From Pseudomonas folii (GTDB lineage: Bacteria; Pseudomonadota; Gammaproteobacteria; Pseudomonadales; Pseudomonadaceae): DNA of 35,290 nt. This document shows, one piece after another, positions 9,371-17,125 of the stretch; the stretch's first letter is position 1; the number at the start of each line of letters is the position of its first letter. The notes under the pieces were generated by a model. The model ran no database searches. It was not told the origin of the DNA and saw only the letters and a program-made list of their open reading frames with translations. The position numbers and the translations under genes are program-made. The DNA is taken from positions 1 through 35,290 of the forward strand of contig NZ_JACONW010000054.1 in NCBI RefSeq assembly GCF_014357575.1, written 5' to 3'.

Positions 9371-10795
9371 TTAGTGCTGAATCAGTTCGCGAACATCAAT
9401 GAAACGACCGTTGACCGCTGCTGCTGCAGCCATCGCCGGGCTGACCAGGTGAGTACGACCACCGGCACCTTGACGGCCTTCGAAGTTACGGTTGGAGGTG
9501 GACGCGCAATGCTCGCCACTTTCCAGGCGGTCCGGGTTCATCGCCAGACACATCGAGCAACCTGGCTCACGCCATTCGAAACCGGCCTCGAGAAAGATCT
9601 TGTCCAGCCCTTCGCTCTCCGCCTGCGCCTTGACCAGCCCTGAGCCCGGCACAACGATTGCCTGCTTGATAGTCGAGGCCACCTTGCGGCCTTTGGCGAT
9701 TTCAGCCGCAGCACGCAAGTCCTCTATACGGGAGTTGGTGCAGGAACCAATAAATACGCGATCCAGCTGGATGTCGGTGATGGCCTGATTGGCTTTGAGG
9801 CCCATGTACTTCAACGCACGCTCGATAGAACCACGCTTGACCAGATCAGTTTCCTGAGCAGGGTCCGGTACGTTCTGATCAACGGCCAGCACCATCTCTG
9901 GAGAAGTACCCCAGCTGACTTGCGGTTTGATCTGCGCAGCGTCGAGTTTGACTACCGTGTCGAAGTGCGCATCGGCATCGGAAACCAGGTCTTTCCAGGC
10001 TTCTACTGCCAAATCCCACTGCTCGCCTTTAGGTGCGAAAGGACGCCCCTTCACGTAGGCAATGGTCTTTTCATCGGTAGCCACCAGACCGACGCGAGCG
10101 CCCGCCTCGATGGACATGTTGCAGATGGTCATACGGCCTTCAACCGACAGGTCACGAATCGCGCTACCCGCAAACTCCATCGCATGGCCATTACCGCCAG
10201 CGGTGCCGATCTTGCCGATCACCGCCAGCACAATGTCTTTGGCTGTCACACCGACGGGCAACTTGCCCTCGACGGAAACCAGCATGTTTTTCATTTTCTT
10301 GGCCACTAGGCACTGAGTGGCGAGCACATGCTCAACCTCGGAAGTGCCGATACCGTGGGCCAGCGCACCGAATGCGCCATGAGTGGAGGTATGAGAGTCG
10401 CCACACACCACAGTCATGCCCGGCAGTGTCGCGCCCTGCTCAGGGCTGATCACGTGAACGATGCCCTGACGCACGTCGTTCATTTTGAATTCGGTAATGC
10501 CGTACTCGTCGCAGTTGTCGTCGAGAGTCTGCACCTGAAGACGCGACACCTGGTCGGCAATGGCTTCGATACCGCCTTTACGTTCCGGAGTAGTCGGCAC
10601 GTTATGGTCCGGGGTCGCGATGTTGGCGTCGATGCGCCACGGCTTGCGGCCCGCCAGACGCAGACCTTCAAAGGCCTGCGGCGAAGTCACTTCATGGATG
10701 ATGTGACGATCGATGTAAATCAGCGACGAGCCATCGTCACGCTTCTTTACTTCGTGCGAATCCCAGAGCTTGTCGTACAACGTTTTGCCGGCCAT
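9371..10795 (-). CDS. leuC: 3-isopropylmalate dehydratase large subunit (4Fe-4S)
   Basis: The 474-residue catalytic subunit holds the 4Fe-4S cluster. Cysteine ligands are visible in [11 protein letters not shown] and in [13 protein letters not shown]. Other aconitase-family marks are [21 protein letters not shown] and [10 protein letters not shown]. It is the first gene of the leuC-leuD-methyltransferase-leuB block. The start at 10795 is preferred to an ATG five codons upstream because the GAGGAA ribosome binding site lies at correct spacing only for the inner ATG, and the protein then begins [11 protein letters not shown] as in the family. Confidence 0.96.
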   Translation of the reverse strand: MAGKTLYDKLWDSHEVKKRDDGSSLIYIDRHIIHEVTSPQAFEGLRLAGRKPWRIDANIATPDHNVPTTPERKGGIEAIADQVSRLQVQTLDDNCDEYGITEFKMNDVRQGIVHVISPEQGATLPGMTVVCGDSHTSTHGAFGALAHGIGTSEVEHVLATQCLVAKKMKNMLVSVEGKLPVGVTAKDIVLAVIGKIGTAGGNGHAMEFAGSAIRDLSVEGRMTICNMSIEAGARVGLVATDEKTIAYVKGRPFAPKGEQWDLAVEAWKDLVSDADAHFDTVVKLDAAQIKPQVSWGTSPEMVLAVDQNVPDPAQETDLVKRGSIERALKYMGLKANQAITDIQLDRVFIGSCTNSRIEDLRAAAEIAKGRKVASTIKQAIVVPGSGLVKAQAESEGLDKIFLEAGFEWREPGCSMCLAMNPDRLESGEHCASTSNRNFEGRQGAGGRTHLVSPAMAAAAAVNGRFIDVRELIQH

Positions 10796-10873
10796 CGGAT
10801 GGTTCCTCATCAGCGCGTTTCTATCTTTCTATGCCCTGGGTGATCGACCGATGACCCTTTGGCTTGTGAGGCA

Positions 10874-10902
10874 ATGCTATGGAATATGCTTAAATAACTC
10901 AA
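10874..10902 (-). promoter_or_regulatory. Candidate leuC promoter
   Basis: On the minus strand TTGAGT (10897–10902) and TAGCAT (10874–10879) are 17 bases apart, about 80 bases upstream of leuC. The AT-rich stretch 10888–10918 overlaps the likely divergent LysR promoter and includes an imperfect dyad around AATAACTCAAATTCATAATT. This fits autoregulation by a LysR-type protein, but no single T-N11-A site stands out. Confidence 0.4.
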
Positions 10903-10944
10903 ATTCATAATTTTTATGCTTTGGATAACCAACTGGAATCTGAA

Positions 10945-11823
10945 ATGGATCTGGCTAACCTCAACGCGTTTATTGCTATCGCCGAAACCGGCAGCTTTTC
11001 CGGGGCCGGGGAGCGCCTGCACTTGACCCAGCCCGCTATCAGCAAGCGAATTGCCGGGCTGGAGCAGCAGTTGAACGTGCGGTTGTTTGACCGGCTCGGC
11101 CGGGAAGTGAGCCTGACCGAGGCCGGCAGAGCCCTGTTGCCCAGGGCCTATCAGATTCTTAATGTGCTGGACGATACCCGCCGCGCACTGACCAATCTGA
11201 CGGGTGAAGTGACCGGCCGTCTGACACTGGCAACCAGTCATCACATCGGCCTGCACCGTCTGCCACCTCTGCTTCGAGAGTTCACCCGACGTTTTCCTGA
11301 GGTCGCGCTGGACATTCAGTTCCTCGATTCAGAAGTCGCCTACGAAGAAATTCTTCATGGCCGTGCCGAGCTGGCGGTCATCACTCTCGCCCCGGATCCT
11401 CACACCCTGGTCAAGGCCGTACCGGTCTGGGACGACCCGCTGGACTTCGTTGCGGCCCCTGAACACCCACTGGCCAACAGCGGCCCGGTGAGTTTGCAGG
11501 ACGTCGTCGGCTATCCGGCGGTATTTCCCGGCAACAACACGTTTACCCATCACATCGTCAGCGGACTGTGCGAAGCCCAAGGGCTCAAGCCGGATATCGC
11601 CATGAGCACCAACTATCTGGAAACCATCAAAATGATGGTTTCCATTGGCCTCGCCTGGAGCGTGTTGCCACGGACTATGCTTGATGAACAGGTGGCGCGC
11701 ATCCCATTACCGGGCATACAGCTCAGTCGTCAGCTAGGCTACATACTTCACACGGAGCGTACGTTGTCCAATGCGGCCCGGGCATTCATGGCGCTACTCG
11801 ATGCACAGGCCAGCCAATGCTGA
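10945..11823 (+). CDS. LysR-family transcriptional regulator divergent from leuC
   Basis: The 292-residue protein has an N-terminal HTH (FIAIAETGSFSGAGERLHLTQPAISKRI, about residues 7–35) and a LysR substrate-binding domain (about 90–290). It is transcribed away from leuC across a roughly 150-bp gap, the usual arrangement of a LysR protein controlling its neighbour. Regulation of leuCD and itself is inferred. The ATG at 10945 begins the family-typical MDLANLNAF; a TTG 24 bases upstream is in frame but has no better ribosome binding site. The co-inducer is unknown. Confidence 0.88.
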   Translation: MDLANLNAFIAIAETGSFSGAGERLHLTQPAISKRIAGLEQQLNVRLFDRLGREVSLTEAGRALLPRAYQILNVLDDTRRALTNLTGEVTGRLTLATSHHIGLHRLPPLLREFTRRFPEVALDIQFLDSEVAYEEILHGRAELAVITLAPDPHTLVKAVPVWDDPLDFVAAPEHPLANSGPVSLQDVVGYPAVFPGNNTFTHHIVSGLCEAQGLKPDIAMSTNYLETIKMMVSIGLAWSVLPRTMLDEQVARIPLPGIQLSRQLGYILHTERTLSNAARAFMALLDAQASQC

Positions 11824-11881
11824 AAGCTCCTGACGCTAAAGATCGTATTACTGCCTTTATTACTTACAGGCGCGTGATCCC

Positions 11882-14026
11882 ATGCCAGAACTTGCAGATA
11901 GCAACACCTTTCAGCCCACCGGCCATGCCGCTGCGCTGAGCGAATCGGAAAAGCGTTTTGCGACGCTCTACAACCTCAGTCCCAATGTGGTGATCCTGTC
12001 CGCCATCGACAGCGGAGTGATCTGCGAAGTCAATCGCCAGTTCGAAACAATGCTCGGCTGGTCCGCGGCCGAAAGCATTGGTCGGACGGGCGTAGACCTG
12101 GGGTTATGGGACGATTCCGAACACCGCAACAGCCTGGTCAGACGGGTCATTGCCCAGGACGAACCCGTCAGGCTGGATGTGCGATTGCGCGCACGCGACG
12201 GCCGACTGATTGAAGGCACCTTCAGCGCATTGAAAGTCGAACTGGAGCGTCAGCTTTATCTGCTCAGTACCTTCATGGACAACAGCGCGCACCTGCGCGC
12301 CGAACGCGCCTTGAAGGCCAGCGAAGAGAAGTTCGCCAAAGCGTTCCATTCCAGTCCTGACGCAATCACCATTACCGAGCGCGTCAGTGGCCGTTATCTG
12401 GAGGTCAACGGAGGCTTTTGCCGATTGATGGGGTTCACCCCTGACGAAGTGCTCGGCCGTACCGTCGCCGAGCTGGGAATCTGGGCTCACATTGAACAAC
12501 GTGAGCAACTGATCCGCGACCTGGAAGAAAATGGCCGCGTGCATCATCGGGAAATGACCGGCTGCCACAAGAACGGCTCCCACGTCACCGCTGAGGTGTC
12601 GGTCGAAGCTATAACGCTCAACGATGTTGAATGCCTGCTGATGAATGCCCGGGATATCAGCGAGCTGAAGAGCGCCCAGGAGCAGGTTCAGCACCTGGCC
12701 TATCACGATTCCCTGACCAATCTGCCCAACCGGGCACTGCTGATGGACCGTCTCAGCCAGCAAATAATCCTGCTGCAACGCCACAACCTGCGTGGCGCTC
12801 TGCTGTTCATGGATCTGGATCACTTCAAGCACATCAATGATTCGCTGGGCCATCCGGTGGGCGACAGCGTGCTGAAAATCGTTACCGCGCGGCTTGAAGC
12901 CAGCGTGCGCATGGAAGACACCGTGGCGCGACTGGGTGGCGATGAGTTCGTGGTGCTGATCAGCGGGCTGGAAGGCAGTCGCGACGATGTCACTGATCAG
13001 GTACTGGAACTGGCCGACATGCTTCGCGCCCTGCTCGCCCAGCCGATGTTTCTGGACAATCAACGTCTGCAAATCACACCGAGCATCGGCATCGCGCTCA
13101 TTCCCGACCATGGCCTGACCAGCGCGGACCTGCTCAAACGCGCCGATATCGCGCTATACCGGGCGAAGGATTCGGGCCGCAATGCCACGCAACTGTTTCA
13201 TGATTCGATGCAAAAAGCGGCCAGCGAACGGCTGCGTATGGAAAATGACCTGCGTATGGCATTGCCGCGCGGCGAGTTCAGCCTGTGCTATCAACCTCAA
13301 GTGGACACTCGTCTCAACCGCATCATCGGCGCGGAGGCATTATTACGCTGGGAACACCCGGAGACCGGTAACCTGCCGCCCAACCAGTTCATTCAGATCC
13401 TGGAAGAAAGCGGGATGATTCTGGAGGTAGGCGCCTGGATTCTTGAAGAAGCCTGCCGAACGGCGAGCAAACTGTTGCGCGACAAGCTGGTCGACATCCG
13501 ACACTTCAGTTTGTGCGTCAACATCAGCCCTCGCCAGTTCCGGCAAAACGACTTCGTTGATCGGGTCAAACGCTGCCTTCGCGTGAACAGCCTGCCGAGC
13601 AATCTGCTCAAGCTGGAAATCACGGAAGGCATCGTCATCCAGAATCTGGACGAGACCATTGCCAAGATGCATGAGCTGAAGAAACTCGGCGTCAGCTTTG
13701 CCATGGATGATTTCGGCACGGGCTATTCGTCCCTGACCTACCTCAAACGCCTGCCGGTAGACGCGCTGAAAATTGATCAGTCATTTATTCGCGATGCAAC
13801 CACCGACCCCAACGACGCGGAAATCATCCGGGCTATCGTGGCCATGGCCCAGAGCCTGAACCTCACCGTCATTGCCGAAGGGGTTGAGCAACCCCTTCAA
13901 CTGGAGTTTCTTGAGCAGTTGGGATGTCGTTTATACCAAGGCTATCTGTTCAGCGAGCCGCTGACCTTGAGCGCATTCGAAAAACGCCTGAGGCAGCCCG
14001 AGATGCTGTTTGAGGGGAGTCAGTAG
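11882..14026 (+). CDS. PAS-PAS-GGDEF-EAL cyclic-di-GMP enzyme
   Basis: The 714-residue soluble protein has two PAS domains (about residues 20–140 and 145–265), then GGDEF (about 275–435) and EAL (about 455–705). The diguanylate cyclase signature GGDEF is at 352–356, with an RxxD inhibitory site (RMED) five residues before it. In the EAL domain the EAL motif (485–487), LEITEG, MDDFGTGYSSL, LKIDQSF and AEGVEQ are all intact, so both synthesis and hydrolysis of c-di-GMP look possible. No membrane segment or signal peptide is seen. It follows the LysR gene by 58 bases but is unlikely to be functionally linked to leucine synthesis. The ribosome binding site is weak (AGGCG). The PAS ligand is unknown. 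Confidence 0.93.
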   Translation: MPELADSNTFQPTGHAAALSESEKRFATLYNLSPNVVILSAIDSGVICEVNRQFETMLGWSAAESIGRTGVDLGLWDDSEHRNSLVRRVIAQDEPVRLDVRLRARDGRLIEGTFSALKVELERQLYLLSTFMDNSAHLRAERALKASEEKFAKAFHSSPDAITITERVSGRYLEVNGGFCRLMGFTPDEVLGRTVAELGIWAHIEQREQLIRDLEENGRVHHREMTGCHKNGSHVTAEVSVEAITLNDVECLLMNARDISELKSAQEQVQHLAYHDSLTNLPNRALLMDRLSQQIILLQRHNLRGALLFMDLDHFKHINDSLGHPVGDSVLKIVTARLEASVRMEDTVARLGGDEFVVLISGLEGSRDDVTDQVLELADMLRALLAQPMFLDNQRLQITPSIGIALIPDHGLTSADLLKRADIALYRAKDSGRNATQLFHDSMQKAASERLRMENDLRMALPRGEFSLCYQPQVDTRLNRIIGAEALLRWEHPETGNLPPNQFIQILEESGMILEVGAWILEEACRTASKLLRDKLVDIRHFSLCVNISPRQFRQNDFVDRVKRCLRVNSLPSNLLKLEITEGIVIQNLDETIAKMHELKKLGVSFAMDDFGTGYSSLTYLKRLPVDALKIDQSFIRDATTDPNDAEIIRAIVAMAQSLNLTVIAEGVEQPLQLEFLEQLGCRLYQGYLFSEPLTLSAFEKRLRQPEMLFEGSQ

Positions 14027-14030
14027 AAAC

Positions 14031-14060
14031 GAAAGAAGGCGCCATAACGGCGCCTTCTTT
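14031..14060. terminator. Bidirectional intrinsic terminator
   Basis: GAAAGAAGGCGCC–ATAAC–GGCGCCTTCTTTT lies between the convergent GGDEF-EAL and ibpA genes. The GC-rich stem is bounded by an A-rich left side and a T-rich right side, so it can serve both strands. Confidence 0.88.
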
Positions 14061-14077
14061 TGCTGGCGACTGAACAA

Positions 14078-14521
14078 TCAGCTGTTCAGGACTTTCTGCG
14101 CGTTGATCGGGATGCGCTTGGCTTTGGCCTCTTCAGGCACCAGACGCAGCAGATCAATGTTCAGCAAGCCGTTGGACAAGCCAGCGTTCTGCACTTCGAT
14201 GTGATCAGCCAACCGGAACGACAATTTGAAAGCCCGCTGAGCAATACCCTGATGCAGGTAAGTCACGCCCTCAGCAGTATTTTCACGCTTGCCGCCCGAA
14301 ACAGTCAGCACGCCCTTCTCGACCTGAAGCTCAAGGTCTTCCTCAACGAAACCTGCGGCCGCGATCACAATGCGGTATTGGTCATCCGCATGCTTCTCGA
14401 CGTTGTAAGGAGGGTAGCCGCCAGCGGATTCATTGCGGGCAGCAGCCTCGAACAGGTCGTTGAAACGATCAAAGCCCACAGAGCTACGGAACAGAGGGGC
14501 CAGAGAAAATGCAGTAGTCAT
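14078..14521 (-). CDS. ibpA: Small heat-shock protein (Hsp20/IbpA)
   Basis: The 147-residue alpha-crystallin-type chaperone holds unfolded proteins during heat stress and passes them to DnaK/ClpB. The N-terminus LAPLFRSSVGFDRFNDLFE and PPYNVEKHADDQYRIVIAAAGF are characteristic of IbpA. The crystallin domain (about residues 35–125) contains GVLTVSGGKRE and the Gly-Leu strand GLLNIDLLRLVPEE. A sigma-32-like promoter and a 5' leader resembling a ROSE RNA thermometer precede it. It lies downstream of dusC on the same strand but has its own promoter. Confidence 0.95.
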   Translation of the reverse strand: MTTAFSLAPLFRSSVGFDRFNDLFEAAARNESAGGYPPYNVEKHADDQYRIVIAAAGFVEEDLELQVEKGVLTVSGGKRENTAEGVTYLHQGIAQRAFKLSFRLADHIEVQNAGLSNGLLNIDLLRLVPEEAKAKRIPINAQKVLNS

Positions 14522-14580
14522 GATAAATCTCCTGTAAACAGCGAGTGGTTTAATCCGCGACCCGAATTCGGCATCGCGTA
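14522..14580 (-). promoter_or_regulatory. ROSE-like RNA thermometer in the ibpA leader
   Basis: In the transcript, the Shine-Dalgarno AGGAG (14529–14533) pairs with a CUCGCUG segment through a UUUA loop, leaving one G bulged. The segment UCGCU (14540–14544) fits the UYGCU motif of ROSE elements, where a bulged G opposes the SD. Flanking GAUUAAA and UUUAUC extend the stem almost to the AUG. An upstream hairpin (14556–14577) with CCGA/UCGG and GCG/CGC pairs precedes it, as in multi-hairpin ROSE leaders. Pairing was worked out by eye. Confidence 0.72.
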
Positions 14581-14587
14581 GTCCCTA

Positions 14588-14615
14588 AACTAGGGTCGGC
14601 CAAAAGCTTTTCAAG
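14588..14615 (-). promoter_or_regulatory. Sigma-32 (RpoH) heat-shock promoter of ibpA
   Basis: On the minus strand CTTGAA (14610–14615) is followed after 14 bases by CCCTAGTT (14588–14595). This is close to the RpoH consensus CTTGAAA–N(11–16)–CCCATNT. Transcription would begin near 14580, giving a leader of about 60 bases that contains the thermometer. Confidence 0.75.
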
Positions 14616-14632
14616 AGTTTATTTTCAAATTT

Positions 14633-15592
14633 TTATGACCGTTCGTCGGCACTGACACCGAGCAAAACACTGATCCGCTGACAGTCGGTTTCGCGACGCA
14701 GCGCATCAAACATCTGCGTCGCCTCAGGGTAACTTTTAGTCAAAAGCACTAGCCACTGTTTGAGACGGCCAGGCGCCTGGATCAGGGTCATTTTCTCCAG
14801 ACACTGTAGCCAGAAGGTCCGCAACATCGGCTGCAGCTCGGCCCAGGTCATTGGCACCACTTCTTCGCCTTTATGCGCGGCGGCAATCTGTCGGGCGAGA
14901 TCCGGACGTGCCACCAGCCCGCGACCGATCATGATGTCCCGAGCGCCGCAGATTTCCCGGCAGCGAAGCCAGTCGTCCACGGTCCAGATTTCCCCGTTGG
15001 CGACTACCGGCACCTTGACCACTTCCTGAATTCGCGCAATCCATTCCCAGTGGGCAGGCGGCTTGTAGCCGTCAACCTTGGTGCGGGCATGTACGACGAT
15101 CTGCTCCGCCCCGCCGTCAGCCAGCGCCCGGGCGCAATCCAGAGCACCGTCGGTGTTTTCGTAACCCAGGCGCATTTTGGCGGTGACCGGAATGTGCTTG
15201 GGCACCGCGCTGCGCACCTGACTCAGGATGGAATGCAGCAGCTCAGGCTCTTTGAGCAGAATCGCACCACCACGGGAGCGGTTGACGGTCTTGGCCGGGC
15301 AACCGAAGTTGAGATCCAGTACCGGCGCGCCCAGCTCACAGGCAAACGCAGCGTTTTCCGCCAGACAGACCGGATCAGAGCCCAGCAACTGCAAGCGCAG
15401 AGGCGTTCCGGCATCGGTTTTCGCCCCCTTGTGAAACTCGGACGCGTACTTGTAGAAGTAATGAGCCGGCATCAAACGCTCGGACACCCGGATGAATTCG
15501 GTCACGCACCAGTCGATCCCGCCGACTTTTGTCAGGGCATCGCGCAGGATGTCGTCAACCAGTCCCTCCATGGGCGCCAGAGCAATTTGCAT
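14633..15592 (-). CDS. dusC: tRNA-dihydrouridine(16) synthase
   Basis: The 319-residue FMN enzyme reduces uridine in the D-loop of tRNAs with NADPH. It has an N-terminal TIM barrel starting [16 protein letters not shown], the catalytic cysteine C98 ([17 protein letters not shown]), MRLGYENT and [20 protein letters not shown]-binding VVANGEIW and [12 protein letters not shown] follow, then a helical C-terminal domain. Length and the GCPAKTVN motif point to DusC rather than DusA or DusB. It lies 29 bases downstream of the thioesterase gene, probably one transcript. Confidence 0.9.
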   Translation of the reverse strand: MQIALAPMEGLVDDILRDALTKVGGIDWCVTEFIRVSERLMPAHYFYKYASEFHKGAKTDAGTPLRLQLLGSDPVCLAENAAFACELGAPVLDLNFGCPAKTVNRSRGGAILLKEPELLHSILSQVRSAVPKHIPVTAKMRLGYENTDGALDCARALADGGAEQIVVHARTKVDGYKPPAHWEWIARIQEVVKVPVVANGEIWTVDDWLRCREICGARDIMIGRGLVARPDLARQIAAAHKGEEVVPMTWAELQPMLRTFWLQCLEKMTLIQAPGRLKQWLVLLTKSYPEATQMFDALRRETDCQRISVLLGVSADERS

Positions 15593-15621
15593 GGGTCACA
15601 CTCGAAAAAAAGTCCGGCAGT

Positions 15622-16083
15622 TTACGGCGCGCTGGCGGTATTGGAAACCAGAGGATTAGCCATGGCGACGCCATACCCCTCGATGAACTCTGCGGGCATG
15701 CGTTTAGGCTTGCCGCTGGACAGTTCGATACAGACAAAGGTGGTCTGCGCGCGCAGCAACGTCATGCCATCGCAGGGACGGCGTAGCTGGAAACGTCGAG
15801 TCATTTTCAGGCGTTTGTCCCAATCGACAATCCAGGTTGCCAACTCCAGTTCATCGTCCTGATAGGCGCTGGCCAAGTAATCGATCTCATGCCGAACCAC
15901 CGCCATGGCCCGGTCCAGACGCCGGTACTCGCTAAGATCCAGACCCAACTGCTGTGAATGACGCCAGGCGCAGCGCTCCAGCCATGTCACGTAGACCGCG
16001 TTATTGGCATGCCCCAACCCGTCGATGTCATCGGCGGCCACATTGAGGTCGATCACAAAAGGCGTTGGCAGATCCCAGACCAT
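15622..16083 (-). CDS. Acyl-CoA thioesterase, hot-dog fold (4HBT family)
   Basis: The 153-residue protein has the hot-dog thioesterase motif DIDGLGHANNAVYVTWLE (about residues 19–36), like YbgC-type and 4-hydroxybenzoyl-CoA thioesterases. It should hydrolyse an acyl-CoA in the cytoplasm; the acyl group cannot be told. The start at 16083 has GGAG six bases upstream. An in-frame extension to 16209 is Ser/Leu-rich low-complexity and lacks support. It is followed closely by dusC. Confidence 0.85.
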   Translation of the reverse strand: MVWDLPTPFVIDLNVAADDIDGLGHANNAVYVTWLERCAWRHSQQLGLDLSEYRRLDRAMAVVRHEIDYLASAYQDDELELATWIVDWDKRLKMTRRFQLRRPCDGMTLLRAQTTFVCIELSSGKPKRMPAEFIEGYGVAMANPLVSNTASAP

Positions 16084-16242
16084 GCTTGCTCCTGCGTTGC
16101 TGGTTGTAGATGCGAGTGAGTGTAACCAAAGCGACGAAGAGAGTGGGCTAATGCTGCTGGCGCGTAGCACCGCGAGGCTGTGACAGCGGAGTATCGGGCT
16201 GGCCGACATCGTTTAACCATCTGACTGGAATGCTTTTTGAAC

Positions 16243-16330
16243 TGTAGGAGCGCGCTTGCCCGCGAGACGGTCTGTCAGTTGACGGGTAATCGTCTGTGCT
16301 GACGCTATCGCGGGCAAGCGCGCTCCTACA
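16243..16330. repeat. REPIN (REP doublet) upstream of the thioesterase gene
   Basis: Perfect 23-bp arms (16243–16265 and 16308–16330) beginning TGTAGGAGCGCGCTTGCC are the classic Pseudomonas REP form. A further half-site, GAGCTCCTACA at 16366–16376, lies 36 bases beyond and may be a decayed third REP. Confidence 0.9.
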
Positions 16331-16431
16331 GGGCCCCGTTTGCTGCGCGACAGCGCGGTGCTCGTGAGCTCCTACAGAAAACCGGGGGGACTAAGACGTA
16401 TCTGGAGGGAAGGCGCTTTATCAAATGCCAG

Positions 16432-16470
16432 AAAAACAAAAGGGCCATTCAATAATCGAATGACCCTTGG
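16432..16470 (-). terminator. Terminator of the tRNA operon
   Basis: Read on the minus strand after the last tRNA-Glu, AAGGGTCATTCG–ATTATT–GAATGGCCCTT forms a long stem with one mismatch, followed by TTGTTTTTC. It lies 20–60 bases after the tRNA 3' end. Confidence 0.82.
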
Positions 16471-16490
16471 TCTCGCAGAGCGAGAAATCG

Positions 16491-16566
16491 TGGCGTCCCC
16501 TAGGGGACTCGAACCCCTGTTACCGCCGTGAAAGGGCGGTGTCCTAGGCCACTAGACGAAGGGGAC
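16491..16566 (-). tRNA. tRNA-Glu (TTC), distal copy
   Basis: The 76-base minus-strand gene folds as a cloverleaf. Its acceptor stem is GTCCCCT/AGGGGAC, the anticodon loop CTTTCAC on a CCGCC/GGCGG stem gives anticodon TTC, the T-loop is GGTTCGAGTCCC, and the CCA is encoded. It is identical to the copy at 16739–16814. Confidence 0.97.
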
Positions 16567-16612
16567 GCAAAACCTTCGAGCAGGTTCGCTTTAAAAACGA
16601 ACCCTGGCAAAT

Positions 16613-16688
16613 TGGTGGAGCTTAGCGGGATCGAACCGCTGACCTCCTGCATGCCATGCAGGCGCTCTCCCAGCTGAGCTAAAGCCCC
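16613..16688 (-). tRNA. tRNA-Ala (GGC), third gene of the operon
   Basis: The 76-base cloverleaf has acceptor stem GGGGCTT/AAGCTCC (with a G-U pair). The anticodon loop ATGGCAT on a CCTGC/GCAGG stem gives anticodon GGC, and the CCA is encoded. It is identical to the copy at 16904–16979. A hairpin (16581–16606, CAGGTTCG/CGAACCCTG) lies in the spacer to the next tRNA and may guide processing. Confidence 0.97.
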
Positions 16689-16738
16689 GGATTTATCGCC
16701 TCGCGGCTCACATCACTTTCAAATGATGCATTTTAAAA

Positions 16739-16814
16739 TGGCGTCCCCTAGGGGACTCGAACCCCTGTTACCGCCGTGAAAGGGCGGTGTCCTAGGCCAC
16801 TAGACGAAGGGGAC
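16739..16814 (-). tRNA. tRNA-Glu (TTC), proximal copy
   Basis: The sequence is identical to the tRNA-Glu at 16491–16566, with anticodon TTC and encoded CCA. It lies 89 bases after the first tRNA-Ala, and that spacer contains a perfect 9-bp hairpin (GTTTCAAAG 16865–16873 with CTTTGAAAC 16887–16895). Confidence 0.97.
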
Positions 16815-16903
16815 AAAACCTTCTTGATGCTGATGATCGACGCTGGATCCGGTCATCTTGCATCGTTTCAAAGCATTGTAGCCGAGCTTTGAAACTCTAA
16901 ATT

Positions 16904-16979
16904 TGGTGGAGCTTAGCGGGATCGAACCGCTGACCTCCTGCATGCCATGCAGGCGCTCTCCCAGCTGAGCTAAAGCCCC
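16904..16979 (-). tRNA. tRNA-Ala (GGC), first gene of the operon
   Basis: The cloverleaf is identical to 16613–16688, with anticodon GGC and encoded CCA. It begins about 13 bases after the predicted transcription start, so the primary transcript has almost no leader. Confidence 0.97.
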
Positions 16980-16998
16980 ACATCAGTGGACGGGGCGC

Positions 16999-17050
16999 AT
17001 GTTAAGCGTGAGTCGCAGAGCTGTCAAATTTATTTTTTACAATTTCGAAA
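16999..17050 (-). promoter_or_regulatory. Strong tRNA-operon promoter with UP-like element and GC-rich discriminator
   Basis: On the minus strand TTGACA (17022–17027) is exactly consensus and lies 17 bases before TAACAT (16999–17004). An AT-rich stretch upstream (17028–17050) looks like an UP element. GCGCCCCG follows the -10, the G/C-rich discriminator typical of ppGpp/DksA-controlled stable-RNA promoters. Confidence 0.8.
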
Positions 17051-17086
17051 GTTTTTTGTCGGTAATACAACCACTTACCATTCAGC

Positions 17087-17102
17087 CCCCGGAAAACCGG
17101 GG
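17087..17102 (-). other. GC-rich hairpin downstream of gltX
   Basis: CCCCGG-AAAA-CCGGGG is a perfect 6-bp stem-loop 24 bases after the gltX stop. It lacks a T-run on the minus strand, so it may protect the mRNA end or act as a weak terminator. Confidence 0.4.
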
Positions 17103-17125
17103 TACTGACAGACGCAGGCATTGCC

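Noticed and set aside
16336..16376. Possible third REP unit or start of another repeat array
   Set aside because: Only an 11-base half-site (GAGCTCCTACA) is clear, so it is mentioned with the neighbouring REPIN rather than called separately.
16491..16979. Attachment site of an integrated element at the tRNA genes
   Set aside because: No integrase or foreign-looking genes are adjacent. The repeated sequences are complete functional tRNAs in an operon with its own promoter and terminator.
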